A stretch of 64,000 nt of DNA from Bradyrhizobium betae (GCF_004123905.1 NZ_MZXW01000057.1:1-64000); one strand, 5' to 3'; shown: positions 34,050 through 43,521, counted from the first letter of the stretch. Made by a program: numbers and translations. Notes: generated by a model not told the origin, from the letters alone.

Positions 34050-35453
34050 TCATTCGATGGGCGCGCGCCGGGTGTGCCAGTCCGTCACCGACTGGAAGGC
34101 ATGACCAGCGCGGGCAAGCACATCCTCGGACAAATGCGGACCCACCAACTGCATGCTGAGCGGCAGGCCGTCCGACGCCATCCCGTTCGGCAGCGTGATC
34201 GTGGGGCTGCCCGAGAAGTCGAACACTGCGGTGAAGCGCAGGATACTGAGCAGCACGTTCGGATCAGCACCGTATTCGCCCATCTTGGTCAGCGTTGGGA
34301 TCGGCACAGGCATTGTCGGGATCAGCAGCAGGTCGATATCGCCGAACAAGGCGGCGAGACTGCCGCAAAACTTCAGTCGCTCATGATGGATCTGCGCGAT
34401 TTCGACACCGCTCATCGACCTGCCCTGCTCGATCAGCTGCGCCAGATCGGGGCCGTATTCCGATTTTCGCGACGGATAGGTCTCCAGGTGCGCCTCCGCC
34501 GTTTCGATCGAGCACATCGGGATCCACATGCTGACAAGCTTCTGGTAGGCCGGGAACTTGACCTCGCGGATATCGGCACCGAGCGCTGCCAGCGTGCGTT
34601 CGGCATCCAGCAACGCAGCGACGACCTGGGGATCGACCCCGTCCTGGATGTAGCTGCGGTCCACGCCGATCCGTACGCCCCGGATGCCGTCACCGACACC
34701 GGCCAGATAGTTCGGCACCGGCGCCTGCAGGGCCGTGGAATCATTCACATCGGCGCCCGCGATGACACCAAGCATAGCGGCGGCATCGGCCGCGCTCCGG
34801 CACATGGGCCCGACATGGTCGAGCGAGTCCGCCAGCGGAAACACGCCGTGACGGCTGACGCGTCCCCAGGTAGGCTTGATTCCTGTCAGTCCGCAGGTTG
34901 CGGACGGAAACCGGATCGAGCCGCCAGTATCAGTGCCAATCGAACCGAAGCATAGGCCCGCCGAGGTTGCCGCGCCCGATCCGCTTGAGGAAGAGCCGAC
35001 CCAGTAGTCGACGCCCCAGGGATTGAGAGGTGCCTCGTCGCTCGGATGATGACTGGTGTAGGCGCCCTCAGTCATCTTCAGCTTGCCGAGTATGATGGCG
35101 CCGGCATGCTCGAGCCGGTCCACGATGGTCGCGTTGAAGGGCGGGATAAATTTGGCGTGCATCGTCGTGCCGCCCGCAGTCGGCACAAAGGTCGTGTAGC
35201 AGAGATCCTTCAATCCGATCGGCACGCCGTGCAGCGGTCCGCGCCAGATGCCTTTCGCTAGCTCGGCGTCACATAGCTTCGCTTGCGCCATGGCGCGCTC
35301 AGCGAGAACGAGTGCGTAGCTGTGGAACTTTCCATCGAGCTTGTCGATCCGGCTCACTATGGCCTCGGTTACCTTCGAGGGCAGCAGCTTGCCCCGGCGG
35401 AACAGATCGGAGAGTTCGATAATCGATTTGTAGTGAATTGGCTCTGCTGACAT
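34050..35453 (-). CDS. Amidase (amidase signature family), last gene of amide operon
   Basis: A 467-residue amidase-signature hydrolase that cleaves carboxamides to acid and ammonia. The catalytic triad is complete: Lys82 (GVPIGLKDLC), cis-Ser155 (WVGSSSSGSG) and nucleophile Ser179 (GTDTGGSIRFP), with the standard 24-residue gap. The ATG at 35453 (MSAEPIHYKS) is chosen; an upstream frame adds 39 unrelated residues. It lies 85 bases after the SDR gene and is the ninth and last gene of the minus-strand operon. It resembles the first amidase (42121-43521) in length and motif spacing, so the operon carries two related amidases. Confidence 0.9.
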   Translation of the reverse strand: MSAEPIHYKSIIELSDLFRRGKLLPSKVTEAIVSRIDKLDGKFHSYALVLAERAMAQAKLCDAELAKGIWRGPLHGVPIGLKDLCYTTFVPTAGGTTMHAKFIPPFNATIVDRLEHAGAIILGKLKMTEGAYTSHHPSDEAPLNPWGVDYWVGSSSSGSGAATSAGLCFGSIGTDTGGSIRFPSATCGLTGIKPTWGRVSRHGVFPLADSLDHVGPMCRSAADAAAMLGVIAGADVNDSTALQAPVPNYLAGVGDGIRGVRIGVDRSYIQDGVDPQVVAALLDAERTLAALGADIREVKFPAYQKLVSMWIPMCSIETAEAHLETYPSRKSEYGPDLAQLIEQGRSMSGVEIAQIHHERLKFCGSLAALFGDIDLLLIPTMPVPIPTLTKMGEYGADPNVLLSILRFTAVFDFSGSPTITLPNGMASDGLPLSMQLVGPHLSEDVLARAGHAFQSVTDWHTRRAPIE

Positions 35454-35538
35454 TTGACAGACTTCTTGTTGTCGAAAGCGGCTTCGGCCACCTACTCCCG
35501 CAACCGACCCGGTGCGGTGACCATGCGGCTCTCGATGC

Positions 35539-36300
35539 TTAGAACTGCACGCCGCGCGTGAGGGCCCCATCGACCACGAGGTTGGTTCCCGTGATGAAGC
35601 TCGCCGCCTTGCTGGCGAGGAACACCGCGCCGTTCGCCATCTCCTGTGGCGTGCCCATGCGGCCGGTAGGGTTCAGCGCCAATGCGCTCTTGTACAGCTC
35701 GGGATTGCCGTCCTTAATCTGATTCCAGACACCGCCCTCGAAATAGGTGTTGCCCGGCGACACCGAATTGGCGCGGATGCCTTTGCCGGCAAGCTGGAAG
35801 GCAAGTCCTTGCGTGTAGTGAATGATTGCGGCCTTGAACGTGCCGTAGGGACCGCTGGCGAAATCGACCTCGCGGCCTGACACGCTGGAGATGGTGACGA
35901 TCGCGCCGGCCTTGCTCTTCTCCAGATACGGCATCGCTGCATTGACCAGCCGCACCGTACCCATCATGTCGGTCGAAAATTCCTTCTCCCAGCTCTCCTC
36001 GTCCTGTCCGATCGACAGCGCACTAACGTTGGCAACGACGATGTCAATGCCGCCGAGCTTGGAGGCCATGTCCTCGACCCAGCCCTTGAGCGCCGGGCCG
36101 TTGGAAACGTCGACCGAGCTGCCGAACGCGGCGACGCCCTTCGCCTTGATCGCGGTGACCGCGTTGTCGACGTCGGCCTGGTTGCGCGCGCAGATGCCGA
36201 CATTGGCGCCTTCGGCCGCAAACGTGTCGGCGATCGCCCTGCCGATGCCCTTGGTGCTGCCGGTGACGAGAACCTTCGCTCCCTTGAGTCCCAGATCCAT
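35539..36300 (-). CDS. Short-chain dehydrogenase/reductase (SDR)
   Basis: A 253-residue classical SDR. It shows the cofactor motif TGSTKGIG near residue 11, NVSAL for the structural NNAG segment (here with Val/Ser in place of Asn-Ala), and the catalytic Ser in VTISSVSG with Tyr/Lys in PYGTFKAAI. The C-terminus ends in the usual ITGTNLVVDGALTRG. The ATG at 36300 is taken because GGAGGG stands about seven bases upstream; the ATG at 36306 is too close to that site. It may oxidise or reduce an alcohol or keto product of the amide pathway. Substrate unknown. Confidence 0.88.
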   Translation of the reverse strand: MDLGLKGAKVLVTGSTKGIGRAIADTFAAEGANVGICARNQADVDNAVTAIKAKGVAAFGSSVDVSNGPALKGWVEDMASKLGGIDIVVANVSALSIGQDEESWEKEFSTDMMGTVRLVNAAMPYLEKSKAGAIVTISSVSGREVDFASGPYGTFKAAIIHYTQGLAFQLAGKGIRANSVSPGNTYFEGGVWNQIKDGNPELYKSALALNPTGRMGTPQEMANGAVFLASKAASFITGTNLVVDGALTRGVQF

Positions 36301-36347
36301 GTCCATTCCCTCCCTATTGACGACTTGAAAACATGCCATGTGGCCAT

Positions 36348-37073
36348 TCAGAGTAGGAGCTGCTCGCGAACATTGTCCTCGTTGACCTCGCCACCTGCCA
36401 GCGATTGCGTGATCTTGCCCTTCTCCATGATGTAACAACGCTCGGCGATCGCCAGGATCGTGTCGAGATTTTGCTCCACGAAGATAATCGTGGTGCCGAG
36501 CTCGTTCCGAAACGACCTTAGCGCCTCGCAGATGTGCTGGACGATCGAGGGCTGGATTCCCTCGGACGGCTCGTCCAGGATCATCAAGGACGGATTGCCG
36601 ATCAGCGCACGGCCTATGGCGAGCTGTTGCTGCTCGCCGCCCGACATGGTGCCTGCGGCCTGCCGCCGGCGTTCTTTCAGTCTCGGAAAATACTCATAGA
36701 CGAGTTCAGGCAGCTTCTTGCCACCGGGACCGCCAATCAACTCTCCCACCTGCAGGTTTTCCTCGACAGTCATCTGCGGAAAGACATCGCGTCCCTGCGG
36801 GATGTAGCCGAAGCCTGCCCTCGCCCGCGCGTCGGCTTCGAGCCTTGTGATGTCCTGCCCCATGAAGCTGATCATGCCACGCCAGGTCTGCAGCAAACCG
36901 ATCAGGCACCGCATCAGAGTCGATTTGCCTACACCGTTACGGCCGATCACGCCGACGATCTCGCCGCGCGAGACCGACATGGTGACGCCCTGCAGGATCG
37001 GCGTCGCACCGTATCCCGCCCACAATTCCGACACGTCGAGAATCTGGTCAGTGGGATTGGGTTTAGTGAGCAT
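36348..37073 (-). CDS. ABC transporter ATP-binding protein, LivF/UrtE type
   Basis: A 241-residue ATPase: Walker A GRNGVGKSTLM, Q-loop YIPQGRDVFPQMTVEEN, signature TMSGGEQQQLAIGRALIG, Walker B LMILDEPSEGIQP and switch His region (IIFVEQNLD, the Asn/Gln variant normal for LivF/UrtE). Its ATG overlaps the stop of the preceding ATPase gene by 11 bases, showing translational coupling. It powers the amide/urea-type importer of this operon together with the LivG-type partner. Confidence 0.92.
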   Translation of the reverse strand: MLTKPNPTDQILDVSELWAGYGATPILQGVTMSVSRGEIVGVIGRNGVGKSTLMRCLIGLLQTWRGMISFMGQDITRLEADARARAGFGYIPQGRDVFPQMTVEENLQVGELIGGPGGKKLPELVYEYFPRLKERRRQAAGTMSGGEQQQLAIGRALIGNPSLMILDEPSEGIQPSIVQHICEALRSFRNELGTTIIFVEQNLDTILAIAERCYIMEKGKITQSLAGGEVNEDNVREQLLL

Positions 37074-37782
37074 GGGTCTTACCGAGATAGATTTGCGCGA
37101 CCTTTTCGTCCTGCAAAATGCCTTTGAGATCGCCGCGCGCGAAAATCTTGCCGAGATGCAACACCGTGACGCGCTGGGCAACCTGGCGCACGAAGGCCAT
37201 GTCATGCTCGACGACAAGCACCGTCATGCCTTCGGCATTGAATGACTTGATCAACTCGCCGGTCTTGAACGTTTCATCCGGAGACATGCCGGCGGTCGGC
37301 TCGTCCAGCAGCAAGAGCTGAGGCTTCAGCGCCAGCGCCATCCCGATCTCGAGCCATTGCTGCTGGCCATGCGACAGCGCACCCGCGAGCTTCTCGCTGT
37401 CCGGCCCGAGGTTGAGCAGAGTCAGCAGGCGATCCTCCTCGGCGATGCGTTCCGCACCGGATAATCGCTCCTGGAGCGCAATCCGGATGTTTTGCCGAAC
37501 CGGCAGCTCCTTGAACACGCTTGGAGCCTGCATCTTGATGCTCATGCCCCGCTGCACGCGCGCATATGGACGTTCAGCCGTGATGTCGACGGTATCGAAC
37601 AGGATGCTGCCCTGGCTCGGCGGGTAAAGACCCACGATCAGCTTGAACAATGTGCTCTTGCCGGCGCCATTGGGGCCGATCAGGCAGTGGACCTCGCCGG
37701 CGTTGACGGCGAGGTCGACCTTGGAGACTGCGGTCAATCCGCCGAAATGCTTGGATACGCCTTTGACTTCGACCAGTGCCAT
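37063..37782 (-). CDS. ABC transporter ATP-binding protein, LivG/UrtD type
   Basis: A 239-residue ATPase: Walker A GPNGAGKSTLFKLI, a LivG-type insertion (IKMQAPSVFKELPVRQNIRI), signature ALSHGQQQWLEIGMALAL (the H-G-Q-Q-Q-W variant found in urea-type UrtD), Walker B LLLLDEPTAGMSP and switch VVEHDMAF. The ATG at 37782 is two bases from the stop of the permease before it. A much longer frame (to 38691) lies in a different phase of the permease gene and is a shadow. The signature favours a urea/short-amide transporter over an amino-acid one. Confidence 0.92.
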   Translation of the reverse strand: MALVEVKGVSKHFGGLTAVSKVDLAVNAGEVHCLIGPNGAGKSTLFKLIVGLYPPSQGSILFDTVDITAERPYARVQRGMSIKMQAPSVFKELPVRQNIRIALQERLSGAERIAEEDRLLTLLNLGPDSEKLAGALSHGQQQWLEIGMALALKPQLLLLDEPTAGMSPDETFKTGELIKSFNAEGMTVLVVEHDMAFVRQVAQRVTVLHLGKIFARGDLKGILQDEKVAQIYLGKTHAH

Positions 37783-37784
37783 GA

Positions 37785-38858
37785 TCAGGTCTCTTCCGAT
37801 TGCAAGCGACCAGCCTCCGCCATGACGGGGCTCTCCTCGCGCCGCCGATGCCCGCTCCACCAGTCGGCAGCAAACTTGCCGATGCCGAGCACAAAACCCT
37901 GCGGCGCCAGCATCACCGTGGCGAGCAGCAGCGCCCCCATCAACACGAGTGCTGCCTGCTGGCTGTAGACCGTGATAGTCTGAAAGCCGAACAGCAGCAG
38001 GAACGATCCGACCAGCGTCGCGGTCAGATCGCTCCGTCCGGAGAACGCTACCCATATGATGGGCATTGCCGCAGCGGGCAGGCCGATGCTGGACGGCGTG
38101 ATGAACTGTCCCCAGGACGTGTACAACGCGCCGCTGAGGCCGGCGAGGCCGCTGCCAATCACAAAAGTCAGCAGCTGATATTTCCGGACGTCGTAACCTA
38201 GCATCTCGGCACGCTGCGGGTTTTCCCGCGTTGCCACGATGACGTTGCCTATGCCCGAATTCACCAGCATGCGCAGCGCGAGGTAGACGATCACGATCAA
38301 CGCGATCATGACGTAGTACAGCGTCGATCCTTCGATAAAGAAGTCGCCCACGGTCAGCGGGTCCATGCCCTTCATGCCGTTGAAGCCGTTGAGCCGAGCC
38401 GAGCCTATGTGCCACTCCGGCCCTGCAGTCTGGCCAAGGAAGAAGGCGAGCACGAGGGTCGCGGACAGCGTCACGATACCGAAGAAGATGCCGCTGATCC
38501 CGCCCCAAATCATGAAATAGCCGAGGATGCCCGCCGCCACCATCGCTAGGACAACCGAGAGCATCAGCGCGACGATCGTTGCTGTGCCGCCGCCCATGTT
38601 GATCGCGAGCACGCCATACCCGTAGCCGGCAATGCCGAAGAACAAGGTCTGACCGAACGATAGCATGCCGCCATAACCCCACATCAAGCATAGGCCGAGC
38701 GCCATGAAGATCCAGATCAGAAAGTAGGCGAAATTGCCAACGTCGTAGGAATCAGCGAACAGCGGATATGTCAGCGCGCCCGCGAGCACGACAAGGAAGC
38801 TAGACCAGAAGACCTTGCCACGTCCGAGCGTCTGCGGACCTTCCAGCAGCTTCAACAT
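37785..38858 (-). CDS. ABC transporter permease, LivM/UrtC type
   Basis: A 357-residue inner-membrane protein with eight to ten hydrophobic segments. It has the LivM-type landmarks WGYGGMLSFGQTLFFGIAGY near the start and TRENPQRAEMLGYDVRKYQL in the cytosolic loop that contacts the ATPase, then GSGLAGLSGALYTSWGQFIT. The long form with an extended loop (WHIGSARLNGFNGMKGMDPL) is typical of UrtC/FmdF-like permeases. Gene spacing to the neighbours is very short (2 and 12 bases), so it is fully within the operon. Confidence 0.9.
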   Translation of the reverse strand: MLKLLEGPQTLGRGKVFWSSFLVVLAGALTYPLFADSYDVGNFAYFLIWIFMALGLCLMWGYGGMLSFGQTLFFGIAGYGYGVLAINMGGGTATIVALMLSVVLAMVAAGILGYFMIWGGISGIFFGIVTLSATLVLAFFLGQTAGPEWHIGSARLNGFNGMKGMDPLTVGDFFIEGSTLYYVMIALIVIVYLALRMLVNSGIGNVIVATRENPQRAEMLGYDVRKYQLLTFVIGSGLAGLSGALYTSWGQFITPSSIGLPAAAMPIIWVAFSGRSDLTATLVGSFLLLFGFQTITVYSQQAALVLMGALLLATVMLAPQGFVLGIGKFAADWWSGHRRREESPVMAEAGRLQSEET

Positions 38859-38870
38859 CACAAATTCCCT

Positions 38871-39737
38871 TTAGCGCCCACGACGAACTAGAACACTGGA
38901 GAGTCCCTCGGGCAGAACCCGAATGATCAAAATAACAGCGACCAGCATGCCAATCTGCCCGATGATCTGGCCGTAGCTCGCGTTCAGCGCCATCCGGATT
39001 ATCGCCAGCAACACGGCCGCCGGCGCTGTTCCGAGCAGCACGTTCGCCCCTCCGATCACGACTGTGACAAAGCTTTCAACCACGAAGGTCGCTCCCATTG
39101 TCGGGATCAGCGTCATGGTTGGTGCGTAAAGGGCCCCGCAAAGCCCGGCGAGACCCGTGCCGATTCCGAAACTGATCGCATAGATGCGGCCAGTGCGCGC
39201 GCCCAGCGCCTTCGCCATGGCCGCATTCTGCATCGTCGCGCGCGAGATCACGCCGAATCGCGTCTTCATGAAGATGATGTAAAGACCAGCCAGCACCGCT
39301 ACCGCGCACGCGAACAGCACCAGACGATAGGTCGAAAACGTATAGCCACCGATCGCAAAACTTCCCTCGGGCGTTCCGATGCCCCGCACCGCGGAGCCTA
39401 CGATCAGAAGCATCGATTGCGTTACGATCAGACTAAGGCCCCAGGTCGCGAGCAGAGAGTCCAGCGGCCGCTTGTAGAAGCGCCGGACAACCAGGAACTC
39501 GACAAGGACACCAATGAGCCCCGCCGTGAGCGCGGCCAGGATCTGGGCAATTGCGAGCGGAACGCCCAGATTCACAAGGCCGACGGTGACATAGGCGCCG
39601 CACATGATGAACTCGCCATGCGCCATGTTGATGACGCCCATCATACCGAACACGATGGCAAGACCTGCAGCCGAGAGAATGAGGAACGCGAACACGTCGG
39701 CGAACTGATAGAATACCGAGAATACTTCAGCCGACAT
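38871..39737 (-). CDS. ABC transporter permease, LivH/UrtB type
   Basis: A 288-residue permease with LILSAAGLAIVFGMMGVINM AHGEF (the conserved N-M-A-H-G-E-F segment of LivH/UrtB), ALGARTGRIYAISFGIGTGL (EAA-like loop) and PTMGATFVVESFVTVVIGGA. The ATG at 39737 (MSAEVFSVFYQF) is chosen over an upstream extension that lacks membrane character. It follows the binding-protein gene by about 95 bases and forms the heterodimeric channel with the LivM-type partner. Confidence 0.9.
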   Translation of the reverse strand: MSAEVFSVFYQFADVFAFLILSAAGLAIVFGMMGVINMAHGEFIMCGAYVTVGLVNLGVPLAIAQILAALTAGLIGVLVEFLVVRRFYKRPLDSLLATWGLSLIVTQSMLLIVGSAVRGIGTPEGSFAIGGYTFSTYRLVLFACAVAVLAGLYIIFMKTRFGVISRATMQNAAMAKALGARTGRIYAISFGIGTGLAGLCGALYAPTMTLIPTMGATFVVESFVTVVIGGANVLLGTAPAAVLLAIIRMALNASYGQIIGQIGMLVAVILIIRVLPEGLSSVLVRRGR

Positions 39738-39831
39738 CTTGGTCCCTCTGTCGATCCCGGCGCCGCATCGTTGCGGCGCCGGCCTTGTCCAGGCAACTCT
39801 CAATACGAGCAAAATCCGTGCCCGTCAGGCG

Positions 39832-41073
39832 TCACGATTTCTTCGGAAGGTGGCTCGGCGTGTATTGGTCCTTGTCGTTCTTCTTGGTGAGATCGCAACC
39901 GATTTCGCTAAGCCAGTACGGCTGGATCGTCCCATAGTCCTTCTCGACTTTCACCTCATGCTTCGGCCCGACCGAGATCAGACGCATGCGGTGCGATGTG
40001 TGCTGGCTCTTAGGATCGATGCACACCTTGCCTTCGGGAGCGTCGATGCATGCATCGCCGGTCGCGATCACCTTGCGCATGTCGTCGAGCTTGATCGACT
40101 TCGCTTTCTCGACCAGCGCCTTGTACATATAGAGCGCATTATAGGCATTGTAGCCCATGTCGTTGATGTAGAGTTCGTCAGGGAATTTCGCATGCCAGCG
40201 CTTCTTGAACTCGGTCGCTTCCGGCGTGTCGATCTCCTCAAACCAATTCGCAGTCGCATGCATGTTGTTAAGCGCAGGCGGCTTGAACCGCTTGTGCTCG
40301 AAGCCGAGCATGACCTTGATCGACGATCCCATCGGCAGATTGAGGTTGGCCGCAGCCGCCTGCTCGAAGAATGAATCCTGCGCAGCGCCGACATTGATCG
40401 TGAGTAGCCAATCCGGCTTCGCTTTCTGGATGTTCTGGATCGTCTGCGCGAACTGCGACACGCCGAGCGGGATGAACTCCTCGCCTACGACCTCGCCGCC
40501 GAGATCCTTCATGATCTTGCGGTTCCACTCGGCCGAGATTTGACCGAAATTGTAATCAGCGGCGATGACATAGACCTTCTTTCCGAATTTCTCGACCATC
40601 CATGGAATCAACGTTGAGAATTGCTGCTCCGGCACTGCACCCATGCTAATCATGCTGGCGTCACAGACGCCGCCTTCATACTGATTGGTGTAGAAGTACG
40701 GTGTCGAGGTGCGATCGACGATGGGACGTAGCGCCTCGCGAGAAGCCGAGGTGATGCCCCCGATCAGAACGTCGACCTTGTCGCGGTTGAGCAGTCGACG
40801 GCCGAACTCCTGATAGCGCGCGTTGTCGCCCTGCGGATCAAGGTGAATCAGCTCGATCTGTCGCCCCAGGATGCCACCGCTTTTGTTGATCTCCTCGACT
40901 GCCAGCTGCGATCCATGCAGCTTTGGCATTCCCATGAAGGCGAGGTCCCCGGACACATCCTCGAGCAGACCTACCTTCAACGGCGGTTCCGCCGCCCGAC
41001 CAACACTCGCGCCTGCCACTGTACCGAGCATGGCGCCAAGCAAGACCATTCTGAGCTTTCGTCCCGAATTCAT
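39832..41073 (-). CDS. Amide/urea-type ABC solute-binding protein
   Basis: A 413-residue periplasmic binding protein with a Sec signal peptide (RMVLLGAMLGTVAGASVGRA). It belongs to the type-1 fold group of UrtA, FmdD and AmiC (Peripla_BP_5): VGLLEDVSGDLAFMGMPKLH, GGILGRQIELIHLDPQGDNA, VDVLIGGITSASREALRPIV, YTNQYEGGVCD and YNFGQISAEWNRKIM. The YTNQYEGG segment, equivalent to the ligand-pocket Y-x-x-x-YEG of AmiC/UrtA, points to a small amide or urea ligand. Position directly after the formamidase gene supports short-chain amide uptake. Confidence 0.9.
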   Translation of the reverse strand: MNSGRKLRMVLLGAMLGTVAGASVGRAAEPPLKVGLLEDVSGDLAFMGMPKLHGSQLAVEEINKSGGILGRQIELIHLDPQGDNARYQEFGRRLLNRDKVDVLIGGITSASREALRPIVDRTSTPYFYTNQYEGGVCDASMISMGAVPEQQFSTLIPWMVEKFGKKVYVIAADYNFGQISAEWNRKIMKDLGGEVVGEEFIPLGVSQFAQTIQNIQKAKPDWLLTINVGAAQDSFFEQAAAANLNLPMGSSIKVMLGFEHKRFKPPALNNMHATANWFEEIDTPEATEFKKRWHAKFPDELYINDMGYNAYNALYMYKALVEKAKSIKLDDMRKVIATGDACIDAPEGKVCIDPKSQHTSHRMRLISVGPKHEVKVEKDYGTIQPYWLSEIGCDLTKKNDKDQYTPSHLPKKS

Positions 41074-41107
41074 CGTGATATCCCCTGTTTCTGAGAGCGG
41101 CTGGATG

Positions 41108-42103
41108 TCATGGCTTGAGGTAATTCTTCAGGATGGATGCCCCCATCGTGTATTTTGGATCGACCATGTTGCCGAGCCGCATGCGGCCGGCTTGGCTGAG
41201 CAGCATGTAGGCGTCGATCTCGTCGAAGCCGTAATCGGCCGCCATCCACCGCACGAGTTCGCGATAGGCGATACGCGCCGCGTCCTCAAGCGGACGCGCG
41301 CTGCCGATCGTCATGATGAAGTCCTTCGTTTCGAGCCGCGGCCAGGCGAAGCTCCAGTTCTTGATCAGGTCGACCTGCAACGTGACGGTTGCGCGCTGCT
41401 CCAGCGCCACGCCCGAGAGCTCACCGTCGCCCTGCGTCGCATGGCAGTCGCCGACGTAAAGCATCCCGCCCTCGGTATGCACCGGGAAATAGATGATTGC
41501 TCCGGGAGCGACATCGGGCAGATCCATGTTGCCGCCGTGGTAGTCGGGTTGCAGCGACGAGATCGCCTCGATCTCCGGAGAGACGCCGATTGTGCCGATG
41601 AACGGCTCGTAGGGCAGCGTGATCTTATCGTTCCAGCGCACGCCGGTCCTGTCGACATGCAGCTTCTTCACACGCTCCGGCAGCGGCGGATTGAGCAGCG
41701 CCGTCGAGCTTGTTCCAACCAACCCCCCGAACTCCGGAATAATGCAGGTCGTTCCGGCCGGCTGTTCACCCCGCGTCTCGACATCGCGGATATAGATTGC
41801 AAGGCAATCGCCCTTCTTGGCGCCTTTGACGGCGATCGGTCCGCATTGCGGGTTGAGATAGGGGAAGTTCAGTTTGGCCGTGGGGCTGTCGCTCTCCTTG
41901 GTGAGCACGCCGCCGAAGGCGTCTTCCGTCTCGACGACGACCACTCCGCCCGGATCGATGGACAAGGTCGGCGTGGCATAGGGACCGTAGACGTAGTGGA
42001 AGCTACCTTGTTGCTCGATGGTCAGACTATGCGACGCGCCGATCGCACCCTTGGCGACTGCGCGTTCAGCCATGATGGATGTCTTCAACCAGTCTTCGGA
42101 CAT
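41108..42103 (-). CDS. fmdA: Acetamidase/formamidase
   Basis: A 331-residue member of the FmdA/AmdA metal-dependent amidase family, which releases ammonia from formamide or acetamide. The sequence shows SIDPGGVVVVETEDAFGG, PLNPQCGPI-type turn (NPQCGPIAVKGAKKGDCLAI), the active-site segment YFPVHTEGGMLYVGDCHATQ GDGE with its His/Asp metal ligands, and the C-terminal DAYMLLSQAGRMRLGNMVDP. It lies between the first amidase and the binding protein with gaps of 17 and 34 bases. Together with the transporter it mirrors the fmd cluster of Methylophilus, which couples formamidase to amide uptake. Confidence 0.92.
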   Translation of the reverse strand: MSEDWLKTSIMAERAVAKGAIGASHSLTIEQQGSFHYVYGPYATPTLSIDPGGVVVVETEDAFGGVLTKESDSPTAKLNFPYLNPQCGPIAVKGAKKGDCLAIYIRDVETRGEQPAGTTCIIPEFGGLVGTSSTALLNPPLPERVKKLHVDRTGVRWNDKITLPYEPFIGTIGVSPEIEAISSLQPDYHGGNMDLPDVAPGAIIYFPVHTEGGMLYVGDCHATQGDGELSGVALEQRATVTLQVDLIKNWSFAWPRLETKDFIMTIGSARPLEDAARIAYRELVRWMAADYGFDEIDAYMLLSQAGRMRLGNMVDPKYTMGASILKNYLKP

Positions 42104-42120
42104 GTGATCGGCTCCTCAGC

Positions 42121-43521
42121 TCAGATCGGGGGATGACGCTTGTGCCAGTCGGTAAGGCGCTGGAACGCATCGCCTGCGCGAACGAGGCCGGCCTCATCGA
42201 AGTGACGGCCGACGAACTGGAAGCCGACCGGACCGCCATTTGCGGTGAAGCCCCCGGGCAGCGTCACGGTCGGGCTTCCCGTCATGTCGAACGGACACGT
42301 AAAGCGGAGCAATCCAGAGATGAGGGAGGCGTCCTCGCCGAGGGCCGCCATCTTGGCGAGGGTTGGCGCCGCGAATGCCTGCGCCGGCACCGCGAGGAGG
42401 TCGACCGACTCGAACAGAAGGCGGACGGCGCCACGAAACGCCTCGCGGCGAAGCACGATCTTCTGATAGTCCATGCCGGACTGCTGCCGGCCGAGATCGA
42501 GCAGGCTCGCGAGCGCCGGGCCGTACTCGTCCTTGCGCGCAGGATAAGTGTCCTCGTGCGCGACGGCCACCTCGATGCCGCAGAGCGGGAACCAGTCGTC
42601 GATGACCGCCTTCGCATCGGGGAACGTGACCTCCTTGATCTTCGCGCCGAGGTCGGCCGCCACACGCAACCCCTCAGTCAACACCAAGGCCGCATCGCCG
42701 TCGGTGCCTTCGCTGGTCCAGCGCCGGTCGACGCCGATCGTCACGCCACGCAGGTCGCCGGAGAGACCAGCGAGATAGTCGGGCACGAGCAGCGGGACCG
42801 ACGTCGTGTCCTTGGGGTCCTGACCCGCGATCACGCCGAGGATGGCGCCGCAGTCGACCGCGCTCCGCGCCATCGGGCCGATGTGGTCCAGCGTCGCCGC
42901 GAGTTCGAACGCGCCATAGCGGCTGACGCGGCCCCAGGTCGGCTTGAGCCCGGTGACACCGTTGGCCGCGGACGGAAAGCGGATCGATCCGCCGGTATCG
43001 GTGCCGAGCGAGCCGAAGCAGAGCCCTGCCGCGGTGGCGACGCCGGAGCCGCTCGAGGACGCGCCGGGCCAGAGATCCGCGTTCCACGGATTTTTCGGCG
43101 GGTCGATCTTCGGGTGATGATCGGCGTAAGCGCCTTCGGTCTGCTGCAGCTTGCCGAGAATGATTGCGCCGGCTTCCTTCAACCGCGCCACGACAGTTGC
43201 GTCCTCGGTTGGACGAAAGTCGTGATGGATGGTCATGCCGTGCGCGGCGGGCGCGCCCTTTGCCCAGCAGAGGTCCTTCACCGCCACCGGCACGCCGTGC
43301 AGCGGCCCCCTGATCTTGCCGGAAGCGACCTCCTTCTCGGCCGCCGCCGCTTCGGCGAGCGCCGAGTCGGCCATTACACAAGCAAAGCTCTTGAGCTTGC
43401 CGTCGAGCTGCTCGATCCGCCCGAGCATCGCTTTGGTCGCTTCGACCGGCGATAGCTCCTTCGCCTGGATCTTCCGCCCGACGTCAACGAGTCCTAGATA
43501 GTGGAGATCTGCTGTCGCCAT
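42121..43521 (-). CDS. Amidase (amidase signature family), first gene of amide operon
   Basis: A 466-residue amidase-signature enzyme: Lys82 (GVPVAVKDLCW), cis-Ser155 (PGASSSGSG), Ser179 (GTDTGGSIRFP). Residue numbers are identical to those of the second amidase at 34050, so the two are paralogues inside one operon with perhaps different substrate range. The start ATG at 43521 has GGAGG about ten bases upstream. It is the first gene after a 100-base leader that contains a strong terminator (43624-43664), so its expression is likely set by antitermination from AmiR. Confidence 0.92.
   Translation of the reverse strand: MATADLHYLGLVDVGRKIQAKELSPVEATKAMLGRIEQLDGKLKSFACVMADSALAEAAAAEKEVASGKIRGPLHGVPVAVKDLCWAKGAPAAHGMTIHHDFRPTEDATVVARLKEAGAIILGKLQQTEGAYADHHPKIDPPKNPWNADLWPGASSSGSGVATAAGLCFGSLGTDTGGSIRFPSAANGVTGLKPTWGRVSRYGAFELAATLDHIGPMARSAVDCGAILGVIAGQDPKDTTSVPLLVPDYLAGLSGDLRGVTIGVDRRWTSEGTDGDAALVLTEGLRVAADLGAKIKEVTFPDAKAVIDDWFPLCGIEVAVAHEDTYPARKDEYGPALASLLDLGRQQSGMDYQKIVLRREAFRGAVRLLFESVDLLAVPAQAFAAPTLAKMAALGEDASLISGLLRFTCPFDMTGSPTVTLPGGFTANGGPVGFQFVGRHFDEAGLVRAGDAFQRLTDWHKRHPPI

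Noticed and set aside
37783..38691. Long N-terminal extension of the LivG-type gene
   Set aside because: The extension reads the LivM gene in another phase; the ATG at 37782 gives a standard LivG start.
40871..42136. 421-codon plus-strand ORF
   Set aside because: Antisense to the formamidase and binding-protein genes, both of which have complete family motifs.
42079..43455. 458-codon plus-strand ORF
   Set aside because: Antisense shadow of the first amidase; composition is Arg/Ala/Asp-rich with no domain.
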